Shown: positions 46,020 to 56,717, counted from the first letter of the stretch. The stretch is 64,000 nt of DNA from Calliphora vicina (GCF_958450345.1 NC_088780.1:31085667-31149666), one strand, 5' to 3'. The notes: generated from the sequence alone by a model not told the origin. Numbers and translations are program-made.

Positions 46020-46567
46020 ATGCATTAAACACATTGAAGACAGCAGGCTTCCGACTTCAATCTGTCAAAAATAGAATACACACGTTTATATGAAGACGAT
46101 TCTTTTGACGACAGCACAACTTCACGACGACACGACTTCGTTTGCTGCTGCTGCCCAATTAGGCTAATTTCTATTTTTGTCAACTTCAAAACAGAAATAG
46201 TGTTGCTAATATAATAAAAAATGTAAATCAAATTAGTGCTTAAAAAAATATATTTTTTTTTACTTAATTAAGAGAAGTTTCTGATAACCATATTGAAATG
46301 AATTAATAACAGGTACATAAATTATTACCACATATATATATTTACTCAAAATAATTGTTTAACGTTTAATTACTTTGGAATTTTGTACGGTTATTTTTTA
46401 TTAAAATAAAAAATTAAAGTGACATCACTGAATTATAAATCAGCTGTTTACTTTGAAGCTGTCGTCTTTAAAAGAATTCACCGGCTGCCGCACGGCTGCA
46501 ACTTCAGCCAGCAGCATTTGTGTTCGTGAAGTCGTGAAGCCTGCTGTCTTCAATGTGTTTAATGCAT
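46020..46567. mobile_element. Element with 32-bp perfect terminal inverted repeats
   Basis: The left end ATGCATTAAACACATTGAAG (46020) continues for 32 bases and is exactly complementary to 46536-46567. Inner sub-repeats (ACTTCACGACGACACGACTT and GTTCGTGAAGTCGTGAAG) extend the symmetry. Ends carry palindromic ATGCAT, so the exact boundary and target duplication are ambiguous. The 548-bp body is non-coding. Confidence 0.75.
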
Positions 46568-46569
46568 AA

Positions 46570-47285
46570 GGAATTACCCTCTCATGACCGAATTAAAATG
46601 CGTGGGGATAAAAATTTGTTGGGGACTGATACAAATTTGCAATTGTGGTGGTAAAAAAAATATAATTTAAATTAGCTTTTGATATATTTTTTATAGAAAT
46701 TTAAGTAGAAAATGATACAAAGCTATTTTTTTGTGGTGTGCAACGCTCTTTTATAGGAGCTTGATTTAGGAGCCATCGAAAGATTTGGTGATGATGGAGC
46801 CGATGGTGAAGTGCAGCATGCTTCCACCGCTGAAAGGAGTGATGATGGACCAATATTCAATTGATTGTTCCACCACTACACCACTATATAATGCAAAGAT
46901 CCCCGAATTAAAAAAGTTTAGTTTACGGGAATTAGAAGCTGTTTTATAACGGTAACACAACGTCCTTTATACTTCCAAACACTTCCTACTGTACTAAAAA
47001 AGGAAAACAAACGAACAGGAATGGAAAAGTTAATATAATGTTGCTTTTATAAAGATGGATTCACAATGCTAGCAAATTTAATCTTAAAAAAATATATTTT
47101 CGAAAACTTGTGAAATAAATGAATAATGTAGCGGCCATTTTAGAAATGTTTCGGAACTGCATCAATCTAAAATAAGCCAAGCACTTGCCTAAACTTTATC
47201 ACTCACAATTTAACCTGATTAAAATTTGAATATTAAATACATATTATCTCAAAACTATGACATCAGAAGGTATCAACTCTACAAT
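46570..47285. other. Sequence without recognised genes
   Basis: A locally GC-richer stretch (46760-46870) gives a 64-codon minus frame of no recognised family. Nothing else was seen. Confidence 0.25.
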
Positions 47286-47345
47286 AAAACAAGTAAGAGT
47301 GCTATATTCGGCTGTAGCGAATTATATACCATTCAGTAATTTTTA
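47285..47345 (+). repeat. ATTCGGC-family head fragment
   Basis: ACAAGTAAGAGTGCTATATT and CGGCTGTAGCGAATTATATA represent the 5' head only; one arm of the hairpin is mutated (TAGCGAAT). Confidence 0.6.
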
Positions 47346-47907
47346 AGCATTTATAGGAATTTACCTCCTTGGATGCTTGAATGGTTGCTTGACAAGCAGG
47401 TATTTTTTACGCTGCGTTCAAATCTTGGAAAATTTCCAAACAAAAAATACGACTATGTACGAACGAGTGGAGCAAAACATAATGTCAGAAAACTACAATG
47501 TGTTGCGTGCGACAGAAAATGTTCTTCAAACTTGTCACTTCACATACAACACAAAAGGCGAATTCATTTTTTTTCTTCACTTGTTTAGATGTTTGAACTG
47601 TCAATTCTCGTGTGTTGGTTGTGGCAAAAAATGCAACAAACCTAAACGCAAAAACAACTACATGCAACTTTGACAGTACAATTATCTTAGCATATTGTAT
47701 TTGTTGTGGTTCTGTCTTCAACTTCAATAAATTCGCCTTGATGTATGAATAAGGTTTGAAGCAGGGATGGAGAATGGAAGAAAATAATACCTTATGAACG
47801 TATCAACTTTTCCATCTCTTTTTTTTAAAAAGTGGACTTTTCGAACTTTCAACTTTTGGTAATTTATGAAAAGTCGCATTTTTATTTAAATTGCAGAACC
47901 ACTCTAA

Positions 47908-48067
47908 AGCTGAATTCACCCATGAGTTTCTGAAACATTTTTTGTTCGGAACAATTTTTTTGTATATGTAGTTTGACGTTCTATTTTTGAGAGAGACTTC
48001 AAACTACATATAAAAAAAAATTGTTCCGAACAAAAAATGTTTTAGAAACTCATGGGTGAATTCAGCT
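47908..48067. mobile_element. Palindromic Harbinger-like MITE, copy 1
   Basis: This is a 160-bp near-perfect palindrome starting AGCTGAATTCACCCATGAGT, with TAA on both sides (47905-47907 and 48068-48070) as a 3-bp target duplication, the TWA pattern of PIF/Harbinger elements. The unpaired centre (about 26 bases) is in the opposite orientation to copy 2 at 51161. Confidence 0.75.
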
Positions 48068-48079
48068 TAATACACAAAC

Positions 48080-48420
48080 AAGAAAGAGAGCTATATTCGG
48101 CTGTGTCGAATCAAAATAAAAATTTTAAATATTTTTAGGTATGCAATTTTTTTTTTCCAAAGATGTTTTTTTTTTCATTTATTGAAAAAAAAAATTTCGA
48201 ATGGTTTTTTGAATTTTTTTTGGTTTTTTCAAATTTTTTTAATATCTAGCGAAAAAAAATTAGGGTAAAAATATTTGTTTCCGATTTTGGCCCATTGTAG
48301 GTCCAACTTACTATGGTCTTATATACGTCGTTGAAATATTTCTCATTATATATCCGTATTGTCTATATCAAGGCGTATTAACGCCTTGGTCTATATTAAT
48401 GACTTAAGTAGTATGGCTAA
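48080..48420 (+). repeat. ATTCGGC-family repeat carrying a 20-bp insertion
   Basis: It starts AAGAAAGAGAGCTATATTCG and GCTGTGTCGAATC, then runs to GTCTATAT at 48368. It is interrupted at 48369-48388 by a 20-base hAT-like remnant and resumes TAATGACTTA, then is lost. Confidence 0.7.
48369..48388. mobile_element. 20-bp hAT-like remnant of two joined ends
   Basis: CAAGGCGTATTAACGCCTTG consists of the CAAGGCGTATTAA terminus abutting its complement. It is flanked by GTCTATAT on both sides (48361-48368 and 48389-48396), an exact 8-bp duplication. Other copies of the host repeat lack the insertion and have one GTCTATAT only. Confidence 0.75.
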
Positions 48421-48799
48421 AGTAGTATGTACATCCCTGCTTCAAACCTTATTCATACACCATGGCGAATTTATACAAGGTGATGACAGAACTACAACAT
48501 GTACAAAAACAACAGGTACTTTGTTATTGTTAAAATATAGTTGTACTGTCAAAGTAGCATTTACTTCTTTTTGCGTATTTTTCGCCACAACAAACACAAG
48601 AGAATTGACAGTTCAAACATCCAAACAACTGAAGAAAAAAATAAAAAATTCGCATTTTTTGTTGTGTGTGAACTGACAAGTTTGAAGAACATTTTCTGCA
48701 GCAGCGCTTTTTTTTGGCGGAAAACGCACGCAACAGAATTACAATTTTTGCTTTGCAAAAACAAGTTTATCATTCTAGTTTTTGTTTTTGCGGACAAAA

Positions 48800-49610
48800 G
48801 GTGTTTGTTGTGTTGAATAAGTGGTGAAACAAAAAGGTTTATTAAAAGGAAAACAAGCCAACAAAGGACTAAAAAATAAAAGGAATTTATATTAAACTGA
48901 AATAAAATCGTAAGTTTGTAATTCTTTGTTTATTTAAGTAAAACGCCTTTCGGAAAAATCAATAAAAGTAGGTCGTTTGTTAAAAATGTTTGCATTGACC
49001 GACAAAAATAAAATCACTTTCATCATTTTGGCAATAAACAAGCATAGCAGCTTAAAACTAGTTTTAACCCGCTTTAATTCGATGTACTTAACGGCTATTT
49101 AAGTTTTTTTTTTTTTAAAAAAAAGTATTTTTCGCCATAATTAAATAACTTGTTATTTCTAAATTGGAAACAATATTTAGTCAGCATCTTTTTTTATGCC
49201 TAATTACTAAATTCTAAAAATAATTGCGGTTGCTCAGCCAGCAAACTGAAATAGCGATAAAAATGCAAAAAAATGTTTTAGATTTTCTATTTGTTGCACA
49301 ATATTTTCCTATTTATTTATTTAGTTGTTAAGTCCTTGCAAATAAAGTTACATTTATTTAGAAATATTAAAGATTTGGGAAATAAAAGCTAAAAAAAGTA
49401 ATTTGTTATATTGTTTTTGGCTAGACTTTGTGTCATCTCTTAAAATCTGACGTCACGGTTTTTTTTCTTCCACTGTAGAGTCCATCACCATCTCTATATT
49501 ATACATTGTTGTTTTTGCAAAATTGTCATAGAGTGTTGTGGTGGAAATAAAGGAAAGCGAGGCATATGCAATAGCGCAATGATATTTTGTGTTGTTGTAT
49601 GTTCTTCTTA
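48800..49610. other. Sequence without recognised genes
   Basis: Nothing supportable was seen; AT-rich, no repeat match noticed. Confidence 0.25.
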
Positions 49611-49612
49611 TC

Positions 49613-49757
49613 TATGGCCACAGATAAATACACATAGATAGGAAACTCCTTTGTCAAAGACCTAACTCAGTTTTCAAAAACGTAATAACACTCATGTGTT
49701 ATTTTTTGTTTGAATTTTTTTTTCTAGTTTCGGCTCTATGTGTCTATCTCTATGGTA
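49613..49757. mobile_element. MITE with CATAGATA ends, second copy
   Basis: GATAAATACACATAGATAGG and AAACTCCTTTGTCAAAGACC match 34137-34180, and GGCTCTATGTGTCTATCTCT closes the inverted end. Confidence 0.5.
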
Positions 49758-49759
49758 TG

Positions 49760-50500
49760 TGCTATTTACTCATTCTATGTGAACAAAATAGTGAGGAGAT
49801 TTTATCGTTAATTATGCCCCCTATTTTTTTCAGTTGTTTGGATGCAGTCATTTTATATTTACTAAAACAAAAAGACCATTACTTGGAAATTATACATACA
49901 AAGTAGAAATGCCAATACATAGCTATTGGTTAAAAGGTTGTAAAATTGTTGTTTCGTTGAAAATAGTAGAAAAAAAATGAACTCATCAAATCCCTTGCAT
50001 CATTTACTTTTAAAAGTCTGTTCAAATGTACAATTTCAGCTAAATAAATTACTAAGTATAGAAATTTTGTGAAGATTGATTTGTCAATTGATTTGCACTT
50101 CCCACAATATTAATTTGAACCTTATAATGTATATTTAATGGCATCCTATCTGTTTACATTAAATACCATGAATCTTCCAGATAACTTATTACCATTAAAA
50201 ACCCATAAATAATTACATATACATACGTTTATTTTGAAGGGTGATTAAAAAACTATAAATAATTATGGATATTTTATGAAGGGTGATTTAACAATTCATT
50301 TGAACTTCCCTCAATATTAATTTGTAGCCCTGTAATGAATATTATATTATTATTATTATATATAATATGTATATCGTCACCTAAAATGCAAAACACGATA
50401 ACGTAACATCACTTTCAGTTTACAGTAGAACCAAAAAAAACGTTTCCATTTTATAGGAAACTGCTTGAGATATTGAAAACAAATTTTTAAATCTGGATTA
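49760..50500. other. Sequence without recognised genes
   Basis: A short direct repeat of GAAGGGTGATT (50236 and 50278) and a TTATTATTATTATA run near 50345 were seen, no gene. Confidence 0.25.
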
Positions 50501-50506
50501 TAACCA

Positions 50507-50850
50507 CCTGGTTATACCTCATAATTTTTATCATGATAAACGTCAAAATGGTTGTCAAGATAAAAAATTATCAGGTATAGTCTCCGTTTATTACCCCCTG
50601 TCTATACTTGACAAATTTTTATCATGATAAACGTCAAAATGGTTGTCAAGATAAAAAATTATCAGGTATAGTCCCCATTTATTAGTATTATTGCTTCGTT
50701 GTGACAAAATTGTTAGTGCTTTTGCTAAGACAACTTTGTCTTGACAACAAATGTCATTTATTGTTATGATAAATATTTGTCAAGTATAGACAGGGGGTTA
50801 GTATTATTGCTTTGTTATGATAAAATTGTTAGTGCTTTTGCTCAGACAAC
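50507..50850. mobile_element. Harbinger-like MITE inserted into its own family
   Basis: The inner element 50594-50797 (204 bp) has perfect ends CCCCCTGTCTATACTTGACA and complement, and a TTA duplication at 50591-50593 and 50798-50800. It interrupts an older relative (50507-50590 plus 50801-50850). That relative's sequence (TCATGATAAACGTCAAAATG, GTTAGTGCTTTTGCT) matches the inner one on both sides of the break. Confidence 0.8.
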
Positions 50851-50915
50851 TTGGGGTAATGAAACTAGAAATGTATTATAAAAAAAAAATATTTTGTTGT
50901 TGTTTTGTTTTCTAA

Positions 50916-51157
50916 TGCTGGGTATACACGATACTATTTTTCGTACTAATCGTAGTATGAGTTGAAGTACGATTTTGTGATAGACGTTACTACAAATCGT
51001 ACTATTTCCTTTGAAAAAAATGACAAGTAATAAAAATATCACAAAAATCAAAAATTTTTGATTTTCATACTTCGTTAGTACGACAACATGATACACGTTA
51101 CTAATTTCATACTTATACGATTTATCGTACGACTTATCGTAACGTGTATACCTAGCA
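50916..51157. mobile_element. Harbinger-like MITE, TGCTGGGTATACACG ends
   Basis: The ends TGCTGGGTATACACG and CGTGTATACCTAGCA are inverted with one mismatch. TAA flanks both sides (50913-50915 and 51158-51160). The 242-bp body is non-coding with scattered CGTAC/GTACG symmetry. Confidence 0.7.
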
Positions 51158-51160
51158 TAA

Positions 51161-51318
51161 AGCTGAATTCACCCATGAGTTTCTGAAACATTTTTTGTTC
51201 GGAACAATTTTTTTTATATGTAGTTTGAAGTCTCTCTCAAAAATAGAACGTCAAACTACATATAAAAAAAATTGTTCCGAACAAAAAATGTTTCAGAAAC
51301 TCATGGGTGAATTCAGCT
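51161..51318. mobile_element. Palindromic Harbinger-like MITE, copy 2
   Basis: This is a 158-bp palindrome with AGCTGAATTCACCCATGAGT ends, using the TAA that closes the neighbouring MITE (51158-51160) as its left duplication and TAA at 51319-51321 as its right one. Confidence 0.75.
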
Positions 51319-51349
51319 TAACGTATCATTAGCTGGCCCAACTTGCGGC

Positions 51350-52520
51350 ATTGGATATAATCTAAAACTTTCTACACATTGAGAATTATGTTAAGAGTGT
51401 GGCGGTAAGGAACTTAGATAGGCTATTTGAATCCTCGTTAGTGACACCATTCGATGAAGGTGCAGTTATTACTGATGGATCCAGGATGGACTCTGGTACA
51501 GGGGCCGGGGTTTATATGATCGACACAGATATTAAACGGTCATATAGACTCTCTGACGAGTGTAGCGTCTTCCATCAGAGATCTTCGCAATCTGGAAAGC
51601 CAGAGAGTTAATAAAGGCACACGTCACTGTTCTGTAGTGACTATGTGGACAGTCAGGCGGCACTTAAGGCTTTCAAATGACACTTACTACATTCTAGCTT
51701 AGTGGAAAACTGCAGGAGAGCGCTTGAATAGTTATTGGTACACTACTCAATCAGATTGTGTTGGGTACCAGGGCACTGTAATATACAGGGAAATGAGGTA
51801 GCAGAAGAACTTGCCAGACATGGCTCTGATCTAGATCATGGTACTAGGGAACGGGAAGTAAGACCTCCGATTTTGTCACTACTATAGACTAATATTTGAA
51901 AGATTCCGTGACTCCACCAACCAATCCTGGAATAGTAGGATTTCATTTCATTTATTATCACAATTCAGTAATATAAAGCCATAATAATGGCCAAAATAAC
52001 AATATTACATAGTAAAACAATAAAACCTGAGAAAGGATTTTGTGTACAAGGCCTTTTGGTCAAAACTGGATGCAAAGGTACTCAAACTGTAATTGGGTTG
52101 GATAGGTGTACTCTCAGAATTCTAGTAGGAGTGATAACCGGTCACTGCTCAATTGGGACTTTCATTGGTAAATGGGATAATGGCACACGAGATTTTTGTA
52201 GGTGTGTGTGGGGATGTAAAGGAGTAGGAGACAGTAGAGTACATTATGTGCAATTGCCGGAGACTACAGATTCATAGATTTAAATGGCTAGGTAACAGAT
52301 TTCTAAATGGACTTGGTATTGCTGGTTGTAAATTGAGTAACATACTAGGTTTTATCAGGGATATTTTAATGATATTCTACAGTGACTTCAAATCCGTAAC
52401 AAATTTTTCCTCTTTATGCAGATTTGGATTTTTCTTTTTGTTTCTCCTTTTGCTATCTATAAGACACTATCCTACCTTTCTTCTTCTTTCTTTCTTTTCT
52501 TCATATCCCTCTCTTTCATG
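51350..52520 (+). pseudogene. LOA/I-type non-LTR remnant, RNase H to tail
   Basis: The reading gives FDEGAVITDGSRMDSGTGAG (RNase H start), YVDSQAALKAF, LCWVPGHCNIQGNEVAEELA and VGVITGHCSIGTFIGKWDNG, with a Cys-rich tail at 52190-52260. Stops and frameshifts break it. A pyrimidine tract ends it near 52520. Confidence 0.75.
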
Positions 52521-52534
52521 AAGGGCATACTTTT

Positions 52535-53075
52535 AATTTTTTATAAAAAATATAAATATTGAAAAAAAATATTTTTAAAATTTTTTTTTATTTATTAGCG
52601 AAAAAAATTTTATGGGAAAATTTTTCTTAAAATTATTTTCTCAAATTTTTCTTTTTAATTTTTTTAAAAAAAAAATTTAATTAATTTGTGAAAAAATGTT
52701 ATACAAAAATTTTTTTTTGGAAAAAAAAATCGGGTTAAAATTTTTTTCCTGATTTTGACCCATTGTTGGTCTGACTTACTATTGCCTTATATACAAAGGT
52801 CTTTGAAATATCTATAATTGGATATCCATATGGTCTATATTAATGACTTAGTAATCGAGATATAGATCAAAAATAGGTAAAAAATCGAGGTTGTCCTGGT
52901 TTTTTCCTTATTTCATAGCCATTTGTGGCCGATTGTCTCGATTTTAAATAGCAACCAAGTCGGGAGAATTACCATGTATGTAAGTTATTTGGAGGCTAAG
53001 GAAAGTTGATTTTAACATACATACGGACGGACTATATCGACTCCTCTATCTATAATGTCCAGAATATAAATTTAA
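52535..53075 (+). repeat. ATTCGGC-family dispersed repeat
   Basis: The head is lost. The core phrases CTGATTTTGACCCATTGTTG, AAATAGCAACCAAGTCGGGA and ACATACATACGGACGGACTA are in family order; the copy ends at CAGAATATAAATTT. Confidence 0.65.
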
Positions 53076-53079
53076 ATTT

Positions 53080-54310
53080 TTTTGGTGATACGTTCTTTTG
53101 CATTTTAGGTGAAAATATACATATTTATAATTTTAAATTTTAATTTTTGAAAATCTTTATAAATTTTGACTCATTTGCTGCAAATGAGCCATATGTCGTT
53201 TAGAACCTACTCAGTTTAATTTTACCATATCTCTGTGATTGGTTAGAGATAAACAGATTTTTAAATAAACTCATAAATATGGCAAAACAAAATCACTTTA
53301 ATTAGTGATTTTGTGTAAAGAGGTCATTGTATTGATATCAACTAAAGATAAAACTGAAGGTAAACAAACATTTAAGGGTAACCAAAATAAAATGCAAATT
53401 CAAATGTATTTATGGCAAAGTTTTCAACAGCAACTATGTAGGTACATATAATTTTACTTGGCTTTATTTTAATGTTTTGTTAATTTTGTGTTAAAAACAT
53501 GTTTTTCAACAATAAATTTACTTAAATTAGTGATTAGAATTTCCCCACATAAAAACAAACATCTCCAATGATTATCATTACAGTTATCGATAGCAGTTCT
53601 CTTTTGCTTTACATTTTAACGGTGTGTTAAATTCAATTTCTCCTAAAATAGGTTTTTTTTTATTAATATTATTATTTTCCTCATAAACAATGCAAAAATA
53701 TAATATAAATAAAATGACTGTCAGTAAGTAACCACAGAAAATTCAACAGCACAGAAAAAAAAAGAGAAAAGAGAGAAAGACAAAAGAAAATTCGTATAAA
53801 AATAATAAAAGTTGTGAAAGTTCTGGCCGTAGTTCATTTCATATTGATGTTGTTGTTGTTTTTGTTTTATTTTCGTTTGGCAGTCATGTTGTTATTGTAC
53901 TTGTCGTTTTTTGATGTACTTTTTTCCATAAAAACGTACAGACCAGAGACATACAGACAGACATCCGTACAAAACCCAGCAGTTTTACTGGTAGTCAATG
54001 GTAGCCCTTAGAGACAGTCATTTTCATTAAGGTCGGATTACTGGCTGACTTTAAGTTATATATTTTGGGTCATTTGACTGTTTGTAGTACAGAGATAAGT
54101 CAATTGGTTATTTAATACATCCCAGGAAATCTAATGTGAAGTCAATTGTCACTTAAGTGTCTCTAAGTAATCTAGAGTGTAGTCACTTCAAACGTTTGTT
54201 TTGTACTGAACTTTTTGTACGAAACTTGTTTTGTACTAACTTTGTTGATATAATTCTGATTGCGTTCGTCAATGCATCACTGATGCAGCGACTTGCAACT
54301 TTTGCAACAG
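53080..54310. other. Sequence between repeats, possible HN1-gene promoter region
   Basis: This contains the TATCGATA at 53585 and an AG/A-rich tract at 53740-53800 that looks like a fly 5' UTR. A Leu-rich 65-codon frame (53814-54011) has no recognised family and is probably chance. Confidence 0.3.
53585..53592. promoter_or_regulatory. DRE-like TATCGATA site upstream of the HN1-family gene
   Basis: TATCGATA at this position lies in unique-looking sequence about 2.7 kb upstream of the HN1-family ATG and just before an A-rich, AG-rich stretch (53740-53800) that could be a 5' UTR. In Drosophila this octamer is the DREF/BEAF-32 site typical of housekeeping promoters. Assignment as that gene's promoter is inference. 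Confidence 0.3.
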
Positions 54311-54313
54311 GGG

Positions 54314-54554
54314 TATATTAACTTTAATGGAAATTCTTGGTAGTGATGTCGCAAATTTTTGCAACCAAAGCATAATTTATGGGTCGATTATGGATGGGAA
54401 CCGAACTTCAGCCACAAATTTCTGGTTTCCAATTTGACAATAGAAATGAGAGTTAACTGAAGTTCTATTTCCATCCATAATCGACGCATAAATTATGCTT
54501 TGGTTGCAAAAATTTGCCACATCACTACCAAGAATTTCCATTAAAGTTAATATA
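54314..54554. mobile_element. MITE with ~85-bp inverted arms
   Basis: The arms begin TATATTAACTTTAATGGAAA and contain CTTGGTAGTGATGTCGCAAA and GCATAATTTATG; the complement closes at 54554. The loop is about 60 bases. It lies at the 3' end of the minus-strand repeat at 54580. Confidence 0.7.
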
Positions 54555-54579
54555 ATCTTCGCCATGAGTGCAAGGGTAT

Positions 54580-55285
54580 ATATAAGGTAGTCATTCCGTT
54601 TGTAATTTCTACATTTTTCATTTGCAACCCCACAACGGATATATTATATATATTAGGCTTGTTATATTACTTTAATTGAAATAAATAAATAAAATATATA
54701 TTCTGGATCGTTATAGATAGCGAAGTCGATATATCCATGTCCGCCTGTATGTTAAAATCAACTTTCCGATAACTTACATACATGATTCATACATCAATAT
54801 ATTGGGAATTCTTCCGCCTCGGTTGCTATTTAAAATTGACAAATTCGGCCTATAAATGGCTGAGATATAAGGATAAAACCGGGAAAACCTCGATTTTAGG
54901 CGTATTTTTTATCTGTATCTAGATAACTAAGTCATTAATATAGACAAATGGATATTTCAAGGTCCATTGCAACGATGTATATAGGGCTATAGTAAGTTCG
55001 ACATACAATGGGTCAAAATCGGGAAAATATTTTTCAACCCGAATTTTTTTTTCATCAAAAATTTTTTTTGTCATAAATTCTTTTTTTTAAAATTTAAAAA
55101 AATTGGAAAAAACTTTTTTTTAAAAAAATTAAAAAACAATTTGGAAATAAAATTTGTTTTTAAAAAAATTTTAAAAACAATTTAAAAAAAAAATTAATTT
55201 TGTTTAAATAAAAATATTTTTAATTATAATTTGGTGAAGGGTATATAAGATTCGGCACAGCCGAATATAGCTCTCTTACTTGTTT
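54580..55285 (-). repeat. ATTCGGC-family dispersed repeat, minus strand
   Basis: In reverse the copy reads from AAGTAAGAGAGCTATATTCG at 55280 down to the TACAAACGGAATGAC end near 54595. Nearly full length, with a 60-base AT insertion near 54640-54700. Confidence 0.8.
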
Positions 55286-55479
55286 TTTCTTAAGTATACT
55301 TACATCCCAAGTACTATAGAATAAAGTCAATTGTAACCTTATTGCCTCTAGGTAATCTAGAGTGTAGACACTTTAAACATAATTCCCCATATTCATAATC
55401 AAATTTTAAATTTATGAAACAAAATTTCCATACAAAATCTGTTTTATAAACCTTTGATATACATATATAAAAATTAATT

Positions 55480-55630
55480 ATGAATAAGTCCTTGAGTCCA
55501 ATTATGAATAAAAATTCCTCGGGAGTTTTTTTCCCTTTTCTCATTTTTCCTATTCAAATTCAATGGGAAAGAAGTCTCAGGGAACTAACTCCTGCGGAAT
55601 TTTTTATTCATAATTGGGCTGCTTCTTTTT
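55480..55630. repeat. Inverted repeat with AATTATGAATAAAAATTCC ends
   Basis: CCAATTATGAATAAAAATTC near 55498 is mirrored by GAATTTTTTATTCATAATTG at 55599-55618, with CTCATTTTTCCTATTCAAAT inside. A partial second copy is at 57985-58080. Confidence 0.6.
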
Positions 55631-55649
55631 TGTATATGGGAGAGTATTC

Positions 55650-56300
55650 GGAGGAAGGTTTGTTTACAAGCAACCGGTTATTGGGCTGTCTAGGAGATGT
55701 CTTTTTAACTCAATTAGCTTCTGCTTAGCACCGGTACATGTTGAAAACACTAGTTATGTAGCTAATCAAGTAAACAGTTAGCCATCTAATAGGGTTACTG
55801 ACTATGTAAGCGGTATTTGAATCCAATGCGTTGACTATTTCGAACCAGCTATTACACAGTCTATTTGTATTCGGTGTAGGGTTACGAACAAGTTAAAAAT
55901 GACTAGTCACGTAGATATTTCTGTAACTAAATGATGGGTAAAATAACTAGTTCGGGACAGTCCACCCAGAACAGCTGGGAATATACAGACTAATATACAT
56001 ATATACATACAAATCTAAGTATGTATATTTGTCTTTGTTCCGTTGTAATTTCATCTATTATTTGACTTTAGTGTATTTTTTGTTATTGTTGTATTCGCGC
56101 ATATTGTAAAAAAATAGAAAATATACAAAAATATAAAACAGTGAAGTCATTTGTTAAAAGTTAACACAAAGAATAGGGTGTGTGCAATTTTAAAACTACG
56201 TTCTTTTTTCCCTTCCATTAAATAAAATATTACTAATTATATCAGCATACTTTTTTAAATATAAAACAAAATCTAAAATTACCTTTTTTTTTTGGATTAC
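55650..56300. other. Upstream intron of the HN1-family gene
   Basis: AT-rich sequence ending in the acceptor at 56306; no other feature. Confidence 0.3.
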
Positions 56301-56339
56301 TTTCAGTTCTCTGCTAAAAAAAAAAAAAATAATAAAAAA

Positions 56340-56717
56340 ATGACTACTACCGAATTGAAAATTGGCTTGACCAGCAGTACCCGTCCTTCCAGTCGTGTCT
56401 TGAAACCTCCAGGCGGTGGCCATTCAAATATTTTCGCCGAACCTGAGGTCAGTGTGAATGCACCACGACCCAAATACAATCAACAAAACTCTTCCAATTT
56501 GAATGCTTGTATGGGTTCCACTGATGCCAACGTAGCTGTAGAGAAACTACGCGAAGAAGTATGCCACAAAAAAGATGACACTACTGCCAACAAAGGTGAG
56601 AAATCCGATACCAAATCCAATACTTCAAATGGTACTGGTGGTGGCAATAATGATGCTAACAATGCTGCCAAAACTCGAGTACCACCTGGTGGACATTCGT
56701 CGGGTGGTTTCTGGTAA
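56340..56717 (+). CDS. HN1/Jupiter-family small protein
   Basis: The 125-aa product belongs to the HN1 (JPT) / Jupiter family, small disordered proteins; fly Jupiter binds microtubules. The N-terminus carries SSRVLKPPGGGHSNIF (17-32) followed by AEPE. A middle conserved patch reads QNSSNLNACMGSTD, then comes a Lys/Glu/Asn/Gly-rich linker, and the C-terminus is RVPPGGHSSGGFW. The repeated PPGG motif at both ends is the family hallmark. The start at 56340 was chosen because a TTTCAG acceptor ends at 56306, so the in-frame ATG at 56292 lies in the upstream intron. A 34-base A-rich leader separates acceptor and ATG. An untranslated first exon must lie further upstream, not located with confidence. 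Which fly paralogue this is I cannot say: the N-terminal half is unlike Jupiter itself as I know it. Confidence 0.88.
   Translation: MTTTELKIGLTSSTRPSSRVLKPPGGGHSNIFAEPEVSVNAPRPKYNQQNSSNLNACMGSTDANVAVEKLREEVCHKKDDTTANKGEKSDTKSNTSNGTGGGNNDANNAAKTRVPPGGHSSGGFW

Larger units (their letters stand above)
47495..48740. repeat. Large inverted repeat of a hAT-like element plus flank
   Basis: Left arm 47495-47770 and right arm 48432-48740 are inverted copies (e.g. GAATTGACAGTTCAAACATC, CAAGTTTGAAGAACATTTTC, CATCCCTGCTTCAAACC). The ~660-base spacer holds a hairpin MITE and an ATTCGGC repeat. Inside the arms CAAGGCGAATT/CATGGCGAATT marks the hAT-like end, and the symmetry continues about 38 bases beyond it into flank. 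Confidence 0.65.

Noticed and set aside
53814..54011. Leu-rich N-terminus resembling a signal peptide
   Set aside because: The downstream part has no family pattern; it probably reflects a TTG/TTT run in the upstream region of the HN1-family gene.
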